From Pseudoxanthomonas yeongjuensis (lineage in GTDB: Bacteria > Pseudomonadota > Gammaproteobacteria > Xanthomonadales > Xanthomonadaceae): a DNA stretch of 64,000 nt. The notes beneath the pieces are model-generated. The model made no database searches. It saw only the letters and a list, made by a program, of their open reading frames with translations, and had not been told where the DNA came from. How positions within the stretch are numbered: position 1 is the first letter of the stretch; each line of letters starts with the position of its first letter. Positions 57,593-64,000 of the stretch are shown here, piece by piece. A program made the translations under genes and the position numbers. The stretch covers positions 1-64,000 of the forward strand of contig NZ_PDWT01000009.1 in NCBI RefSeq assembly GCF_010093345.1. Reading direction: 5' to 3'.

Positions 57593-58381
57593 ATGCCGCA
57601 TAGAAGCATGAGTTACGCCCGGCGTGCCCTGGCACTGGCGACCGCAGCACTGCTGCTGGCTGCGTGCAGCAGCAGCGTGGTGCGTGAAACCCCGTCTTCA
57701 AGCGCCTCGCAACGCATCGTCTCCAAGCCGAAATACGGCGCCACCGCACGCGTGCAGCGCGGCGATACGCTATATGGCGTGGCCTTCCGCAACGGCATCG
57801 ATTTCCGCGATCTGGCGACCTGGAACGGTATCGGCGCGCCTTACACGATCTACCCGGGACAGAGCCTCAGGCTGTATCCATCGAGTGGCAAGGGTGCTGC
57901 CGCGACCGGCACGAGCTCCGCGAGCACTACCGCTGTCCGGCCCAAGCCCCCTGTCGTTACGGCCCCGCCGCGGCCGGTGGCCCCGCCCTCGGTTGCGCCC
58001 ACGAACAGCGGCGTGTCGTGGCGCTGGCCGGCCGATGGTGCGGTGATCGGGAGATTCGCCGCCGGCGATGCGACCAAGCAGGGCGTGGATATAGCCGGCA
58101 GCAGCGGACAATCGGTGCGCGCTGCGGCAGATGGCGTGGTCGTGTATTCCGGTGGCGGGCTGGTGGGCTATGGCGAACTGGTCATCATCAAGCACAACGA
58201 ATCCTGGCTGTCCGCGTACGGCCACAACCGTACCCGCCTGGTCAACGAAGGCCAGAACGTGAAGGCCGGCCAGCAGATCGCCGAGATGGGCCGCAGCGGC
58301 GCTTCGCGCGACATGCTGCACTTCGAGATCCGCTACAACGGCAAGCCGGTGGACCCGCAACAGTATCTGCCGAAGCGATAG
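57593..58381 (+). CDS. nlpD: Murein hydrolase activator NlpD
   Basis: A 262-residue lipoprotein. A signal peptide ends in LLLAAC (lipid Cys near residue 25). A LysM domain follows (VQRGDTLYGVAFRNGIDFRDLATWNGI, about residues 54-97), a Pro/Ala linker, then a LytM (M23) domain from about residue 140. The first metal His is lost (TKQGVDIAG in place of H-x-G-x-D), and LHFEIRYNGKPVDPQQYLPKR ends the protein, so it is not an active peptidase but an activator of amidases such as AmiC. ATG 57593, or ATG 57608. No rpoS follows, unlike E. coli. Confidence 0.92.
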   Translation: MPHRSMSYARRALALATAALLLAACSSSVVRETPSSSASQRIVSKPKYGATARVQRGDTLYGVAFRNGIDFRDLATWNGIGAPYTIYPGQSLRLYPSSGKGAAATGTSSASTTAVRPKPPVVTAPPRPVAPPSVAPTNSGVSWRWPADGAVIGRFAAGDATKQGVDIAGSSGQSVRAAADGVVVYSGGGLVGYGELVIIKHNESWLSAYGHNRTRLVNEGQNVKAGQQIAEMGRSGASRDMLHFEIRYNGKPVDPQQYLPKR

Positions 58382-58457
58382 CTCTGGTCCCCGGAGGGGA
58401 CTTCCTTCGGGGCGCAGGTCCAAGCCCGCACGGAGGCGTTTGATTTCGCGCCAGAGC

Positions 58458-58475
58458 ATCCGAGCAAGCTCGGAT
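58458..58475. repeat. Half REP-like hairpin
   Basis: ATCCGAGCAAGCTCGGAT, a perfect palindromic stem similar to one arm of the repeat at 5751. It stands in the gap between nlpD and the Mth938-like gene. Confidence 0.5.
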
Positions 58476-58513
58476 CCACAGGGAAACAGCAGGGCAGACG
58501 GACAGGCCCGACC

Positions 58514-58888
58514 CTAGGAACTCAGCAGGAACCCCGCTACCACGCGCCGGCCTTCGCCGGCCAGTACATTGAAGGTGCGGGCCGCCGCCGCGTTGGTCAT
58601 CACCTCGATGCCGATGCCACGGGTCAGGCAGGCGGCCATCACCGCCGCCGCAGGGAACACCTGGCGATCGCCGGTGCCCAGCAGGACCAGTTCGGGATTG
58701 AGCGCCAGCAGCGGGGCCATGTCTTCAGGCGCAAGATCGATGCCTGCGCTCGCTTTCCAGTCTTCGATCAACTCGTTCGGCGCCAGGATGAAGCTGGTTT
58801 CCAGCACCCGGTCGTTGACCTTGGCGCTGCGACCGTCGGCCGCGCGCAGGGCATAGGCGTAGTCGGGGAGTTCGTGGTTCAGCTGCAT
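58514..58888 (-). CDS. Mth938-like (DUF498) domain protein
   Basis: A 124-residue protein of the Mth938/DUF498 family. It contains SFILAPNELIEDWKASAG, LLALNPELVLLGTGDRQVFP and GIGIEVMTNAAAARTFNVLAGEGRRVVAGFLL, all typical. Family members include the mitochondrial complex I assembly factor NDUFAF3; the bacterial role is unclear. It is cytoplasmic. It stands alone in the place where E. coli has rpoS after nlpD, but on the other strand. ATG 58888. Confidence 0.85.
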   Translation of the reverse strand: MQLNHELPDYAYALRAADGRSAKVNDRVLETSFILAPNELIEDWKASAGIDLAPEDMAPLLALNPELVLLGTGDRQVFPAAAVMAACLTRGIGIEVMTNAAAARTFNVLAGEGRRVVAGFLLSS

Positions 58889-58912
58889 GGATGGGAAGCA
58901 GTAAAGGGGAAA

Positions 58913-58977
58913 GGGTGAATAGCAAAGGGTAAACCGCCAAAGCGCGTGCTTTAACCCTTGGCTATTTACTCTTCACC
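58913..58977. repeat. Imperfect inverted repeat of GTGAATAG / CTATTTAC type
   Basis: Left arm GGGTGAATAGCAAAGGGTAA at 58913, right arm TTAACCCTTGGCTATTTACT at 58951 followed by CTTCACC. The arms pair imperfectly. The low-complexity style recalls the repeats near 31300-32100. Between the Mth938-like and yhbY genes. Confidence 0.55.
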
Positions 58978-58993
58978 ATTGGCGCATCGCCCT

Positions 58994-59299
58994 TTACTTC
59001 CGCGGAAGCACGATCTGGCGGTGGTCCTTGCTGGGCCGGTACAGCACCGCGACGTGGCCGATGCGCTGGACCAGCCCGGCACCGGATTTGTCCACGATCT
59101 CGGCGATCATGGCGTCCCGCGCTTCGCGGTCCTCTGCGCCGATCTTGATCTTGACCAGTTCGTGCTGCTCCAGGACCGCGTCCAGTTCGGCCAGGAAGGC
59201 GGGCGTAAGGCCCTTGGCGCCGATCTGGAGCAGGGCTTTCAGGTCGTGCGCGTGGCCGCGCAGGAAGCGCGACTGGCTGGAGGTCAAAGCAGTGGACAT
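58994..59299 (-). CDS. yhbY: Ribosome assembly RNA-binding protein YhbY (CRM domain)
   Basis: A 101-residue single CRM-domain protein. [49 protein letters not shown] contains the RNA-binding GxKG loop (GAKG), and the C-terminus ends in [12 protein letters not shown]. It binds pre-50S ribosomal particles. It lies divergent from rlmE, the standard arrangement in gammaproteobacteria. ATG 59299. Confidence 0.93.
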   Translation of the reverse strand: MSTALTSSQSRFLRGHAHDLKALLQIGAKGLTPAFLAELDAVLEQHELVKIKIGAEDREARDAMIAEIVDKSGAGLVQRIGHVAVLYRPSKDHRQIVLPRK

Positions 59300-59403
59300 G
59301 CGCTGCGGTACGGGACTGGAAGGGGGTTCAGGGTATCATGCGGCCTTCCCCGCGATCCTTTTTCCCAGTGCCCACGGGCGCTTCGGGAAGTCCCCAGAGC
59401 CCG

Positions 59404-60036
59404 ATGGCCACCCGAAGCAAAAGCAGCCAGCGCTGGCTCAAAGAGCATTTCGCCGACCCCTACGTGAAAAAGGCGCAGGCCGAGGGCCTGCGTTCGCGCG
59501 CGGCGTACAAGCTGGAGGAGCTGATCGAGCGCGACCGCCTGCTCAAGCCGGGCATGGTGGTGGTGGACCTGGGCGCGGCTCCGGGCGGCTGGTCGCAGTT
59601 CGTGCGCAAGGCGCTGGGCGACAGCGGCCGGGTGGTGGCGATGGACATCCTGGAGATGCCCGGCCTGGCCGGGGTGGACTTCCTTCATGGGGATTTCAGG
59701 GAGGATGACGTCCTATCGCAGCTGGAGGCGATGTTGGGCGGGCAGCAAGTGGACCTTGTGCTGTCGGATATGGCCCCCAATAAGAGTGGTGTGGATGCGG
59801 TCGACCAGCCGCGCATGATGCATCTGGCCGAGCTGGCGATGGATTTCGCCGACGGCCACCTGAAACCCGGCGGCGCGTTCCTGATCAAGCTGTTCCAGGG
59901 CACGGGTTTCGACGGCTACGTGCGTGAACTGCGGCGGCGTTACGAAAAAGTGGTCATCCGCAAGCCGGATGCGTCACGCAAGCGTTCGCCGGAAGTCTAT
60001 GCACTGGGCCAGGGCAAGCTGCTGCACAAGAAATGA
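59404..60036 (+). CDS. rlmE: 23S rRNA (uridine-2552 2'-O) methyltransferase
   Basis: A 210-residue RlmE (RrmJ/FtsJ). It methylates U2552 of 23S rRNA late in 50S assembly. The SAM site is [16 protein letters not shown]; the K-D-K-E set is seen as the early Lys in [10 protein letters not shown], Asp in [12 protein letters not shown], Lys in FLIKLFQG and Glu in [11 protein letters not shown] 59404 gives the family start. ftsH lies 80 bases downstream, the normal neighbour. Confidence 0.94.
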   Translation: MATRSKSSQRWLKEHFADPYVKKAQAEGLRSRAAYKLEELIERDRLLKPGMVVVDLGAAPGGWSQFVRKALGDSGRVVAMDILEMPGLAGVDFLHGDFREDDVLSQLEAMLGGQQVDLVLSDMAPNKSGVDAVDQPRMMHLAELAMDFADGHLKPGGAFLIKLFQGTGFDGYVRELRRRYEKVVIRKPDASRKRSPEVYALGQGKLLHKK

Positions 60037-60116
60037 GCGCCCGGAATCGGTAGTTCGATACGGGTCGATGTAGTCTGGCAATCGCGTCATTTAAGGAATA
60101 TCCGGAGTCGATGAGG

Positions 60117-62033
<1,917 letters not shown>

Positions 62034-62056
62034 TCCGTTCCGCCGGTTGTTTTCGT

Positions 62057-62090
62057 CACGAAGGACGGCCTTGGCCGTCCTTCGTGTTTT
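62057..62090 (+). terminator. Rho-independent terminator after ftsH
   Basis: Perfect 14-base stem CACGAAGGACGGCC / GGCCGTCCTTCGTG with a TT loop, then TTTT. It lies 24 bases after the ftsH stop and separates ftsH from folP. Confidence 0.9.
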
Positions 62091-62151
62091 GGGGCGTGCG
62101 TTTTTGGGGACATAATCATCGCGCCGTCATCGCGGGGTTGGAGGAGCATCG

Positions 62152-62304
62152 ATGAAAAGCAGTCGCATGGCCCTGGCCATCCCGCTGGGCATCGCCATTG
62201 GCGCGGCGGTCGGCGTTGCCACTGGCAACCTGGCCTTGTGGATCGGCGTGGGCGTCGCCATCGGCGTGGCCCTGGCCGCAACCGAAAAGGACAAGAAATC
62301 CTGA
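62152..62304 (+). CDS. 50-residue glycine-zipper membrane peptide
   Basis: A 50-residue protein not long enough for most gene finders. It begins KSSRMALAIPLGIAIGAAVG and continues as one long hydrophobic stretch with Gly every few residues (VGVATGNLALWIGVGVAIGV), ending in the charged EKDKKS. Such glycine-zipper patterns occur in small membrane proteins. GGAGGAGC about 5 bases before ATG 62152 is a strong ribosome site, and the TGA overlaps the folP ATG by one base (TGATG at 62302-62306), so folP is probably coupled to it. Function unknown. Confidence 0.75.
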   Translation: MKSSRMALAIPLGIAIGAAVGVATGNLALWIGVGVAIGVALAATEKDKKS

Positions 62305-63203
62305 TGTTCGACACCACGCCGCAACTCGACTGCGCCGGCCGCCTCCTCAAGCTCGATCGCCCGCAGGTGATGGGCATCGTCAACGTCACCCCGGATTCGT
62401 TTTCCGATGGCGGCGCCCACGACGACCTGGAAGCAGCGGTAGCGCATGCATTGAAACTGGTGGAGGAGGGCGCGGACATCCTCGACATCGGCGGCGAATC
62501 CACCCGTCCGGGCGCCGACGAGGTTCCGCTCGAAGAGGAGCTGCGCCGCGTCATCCCGGTGATCGAGCGGCTGGCGAAGGAAACCCGCCTGCCAATCAGC
62601 ATCGATACCTCCAAACCCGAAGTGATGCGCGCCGCCGTCGCTGCGGGCGCGGGCATGATCAACGATGTGTATGCGCTGCGCCGCGAGGGCGCGCTGGATG
62701 CCGCGGCCTCGCTGGGCGTACCGGTGGTGCTGATGCACATGCTCGGCGAACCACGCTCCATGCAGCAGGCGCCCGACTACGACGACGTGGTCGGCGACGT
62801 GCACCGGTTCCTGGCCGAGCGCCTGTTCGCCGCGGAGATGTCCGGCATAGCCAAAAAGAATCTCATCGTCGATCCGGGCTTCGGTTTCGGCAAGAACACG
62901 CAGCACAACCTCGCCCTGCTCGCGCAGCTTGAGCGCTTCAACGAACTCGGCGTGCCGGTGCTGGCGGGACTTTCGCGCAAGCGCAGCATCGGTGAAATCA
63001 CCAGTCGCGATGCGGCGCAGGATCGCGTTGCAGGTTCGGTCGCCGCCCACCTGATCGCCGCACAGCGCGGCGCCATGATCCTGCGCGTGCACGACGTCGC
63101 CGCCACGGTGGATGCCTTGAAGGTATGGAACGCGGTCGCCGCAGTGCCGACGCCGCGGGCGAAACCGGTCGACGCTACGATCCGCTGGCCGGATGACGAT
63201 TGA
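62304..63203 (+). CDS. folP: Dihydropteroate synthase
   Basis: A 299-residue dihydropteroate synthase that joins p-aminobenzoate to the pterin in folate synthesis; the target of sulfonamides. Both signatures are present: VMGIVNVTPDSFSDGG near residue 23 and ILDIGGESTRPGA near residue 60. MINDVYALRREGA and LSRKRSIGEI complete the barrel. The start ATG 62304 overlaps the small membrane peptide gene by one base and needs it for reinitiation, as no separate ribosome site is seen. glmM, which often follows, is not present here. Confidence 0.94.
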   Translation: MFDTTPQLDCAGRLLKLDRPQVMGIVNVTPDSFSDGGAHDDLEAAVAHALKLVEEGADILDIGGESTRPGADEVPLEEELRRVIPVIERLAKETRLPISIDTSKPEVMRAAVAAGAGMINDVYALRREGALDAAASLGVPVVLMHMLGEPRSMQQAPDYDDVVGDVHRFLAERLFAAEMSGIAKKNLIVDPGFGFGKNTQHNLALLAQLERFNELGVPVLAGLSRKRSIGEITSRDAAQDRVAGSVAAHLIAAQRGAMILRVHDVAATVDALKVWNAVAAVPTPRAKPVDATIRWPDDD

Positions 63204-63329
63204 CCGCTGCTTCCAGCGACTGTTGTTCCGCGCAGCGGGAGTCGCCGCCGTCGACCCGCCGGTTGCGTCCCGGCACTGCGGACAGGGTCCGCGACCACGG
63301 ACTGCGTGGCCGCAGCGGCGGGTTGGGCG

Positions 63330-64000
63330 CTAGCCGCCGGGAATCCGCGGCTGCGAGCCGTTGACCCGGACACGGGTCGGGACGTTGTTGCTCTGTTTCC
63401 AGTAGCGAAGCAGTTGGCGCAAGGCTTCGGGCTTGTTGAGCGGCTTGCCCAGGCCCGCCTGGTTTTTGCTGTTTTCGCCATGACAACCGGCGCAGGTGCG
63501 GATTTCGCCCGGCTGCAGGGTCACCCATACGCGTTCGCGCACCACCGGGTTGCCGCTGGCGTCGGTGGTCTGCCATGACAACGCGCGGTTGGCCGGGACG
63601 AAGATGGCGGTGGAACCATCCGCCGCGATCTTCACGCTGCCCGCAGGTCCGCCCGCATTGGCCGGATTATTGCTTCCGGACATGGGTTGCGCGATCACCC
63701 GCCGGCCGCTTTCCTGGTAGATGGAATCGTTGTCGTAACCACGCACCTGGTTCCCCTGCAGGACCTGGTAATGGGCGATGTCGTACACCTTGCCAGCGTC
63801 GCCCAGGGTCCTGGTACCACCCGGCACCTGCAGGTTGAACGGCTGCTGCTTGTCGTCGCGATCGCGGCTGGTCTGGTTGCGGGTCACGATCAGCGCCAGG
63901 TTGTTGGTCTTCAGCCAGCCACGCAAGGCGGCCTCGTCGATCTGCTCCTCGGTCAGGATCGATCGTTCCGGCGATTCCAGCACCGAGGTGGCGGCCGCGG
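63330..64000 (-). CDS. Heme-binding HZS-alpha-like protein (5' end off the right edge)
   Basis: The C-terminal 220 residues or more of a large exported protein. It carries one heme c site, TCAGCHGEN, near the C-terminus, after GSTAIFVPANRALSWQTTDASGNPVVRERVWVTLQPGEIR, a pattern of proteins related to the hydrazine synthase alpha subunit. Such relatives are common outside anammox bacteria and do not imply hydrazine metabolism. The reading frame continues past base 64000, so the true start is not seen. It ends 126 bases after folP in convergent orientation. Confidence 0.75.
   Translation of the reverse strand, partial: AAATSVLESPERSILTEEQIDEAALRGWLKTNNLALIVTRNQTSRDRDDKQQPFNLQVPGGTRTLGDAGKVYDIAHYQVLQGNQVRGYDNDSIYQESGRRVIAQPMSGSNNPANAGGPAGSVKIAADGSTAIFVPANRALSWQTTDASGNPVVRERVWVTLQPGEIRTCAGCHGENSKNQAGLGKPLNKPEALRQLLRYWKQSNNVPTRVRVNGSQPRIPGG

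Noticed and set aside
63330-64000. Evidence of hydrazine or anammox metabolism
   Set aside because: The domain is shared with many unrelated bacteria and no other anammox gene is present.

Overview
The window is a dense, GC-rich stretch of chromosome from a gammaproteobacterium, most likely a member of the Xanthomonadaceae (Lysobacter / Luteimonas / Pseudoxanthomonas type). The reasons are the block pyrG-kdsA-eno-ftsB-ispD-ispF-truD-surE-pcm-yqaA-nlpD, the block yhbY / rlmE-ftsH-folP, an nlpD with no rpoS after it, a metal-dependent type of KdsA, and many stem-loop repeats headed by GTAG that resemble the REP elements described in Stenotrophomonas. This is inference from gene content; no rRNA or tRNA gene lies in the window to fix the genus.

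Layout. 1-5.7 kb: DUF2207 and LemA membrane proteins, an S4 RNA-binding protein, a DUF4019 protein, an ECF sigma factor with a membrane partner, and a fatty acid desaturase. 5.9-14.1 kb: DEAD-box helicase, RluF, a DMT exporter, TfoX-N, DUF72 and VOC proteins, RraA, and an ABC exporter. 14.2-16.8 kb: a cyclic-di-GMP pair, an HD-GYP protein with altered motifs followed by an EAL protein with a degenerate GGDEF domain. 16.8-20.8 kb: DUF885 lipoprotein, GFA, DUF4349 and DUF2785 proteins. 20.8-22.4 kb: a low-GC methyltransferase gene that looks imported. 22.4-29.7 kb: a divergent LysR / DMT pair, a cyclophilin, membrane PQQ glucose dehydrogenase, and PadR with a membrane partner. 29.7-32.2 kb: PHA depolymerase, then a methyltransferase framed by inverted copies of a compound repeat with a heptanucleotide array. 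32.2-44.7 kb: HemJ/CopD, alkaline phosphatase, a dicarboxylate-type symporter, GNAT, two paralogous small membrane proteins, a thioesterase, two NlpC/P60 proteins, SlyD, a D-amino-acid-dehydrogenase-like enzyme, glutathione reductase, HutG-like hydrolase and another DMT protein. 44.8-63.2 kb: the conserved core (parE, pyrG, kdsA, eno, ftsB, ispD, ispF, truD, smr, surE, pcm, yqaA, nlpD, yhbY, rlmE, ftsH, folP). The right edge cuts a heme-binding protein.

How the genes work together. The core block supplies nucleotides (PyrG), LPS Kdo (KdsA), glycolysis (Eno), division (FtsB, NlpD), isoprenoids (IspD, IspF), RNA modification (TruD, RlmE), protein repair (Pcm), proteolysis (FtsH) and folate (FolP). 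Many pairs overlap by 1-4 bases (ATGA, GTGA or TGATG), implying translational coupling.

I found no clear new defence, secretion or biosynthetic system. The most unusual signals are a SurE whose first metal-binding Asp is Ala, the HD-GYP protein lacking the His of its HD motif, the repeat-framed methyltransferase with a 7-bp array next to its start, and GTAG repeats that supply the stop codon of three genes.
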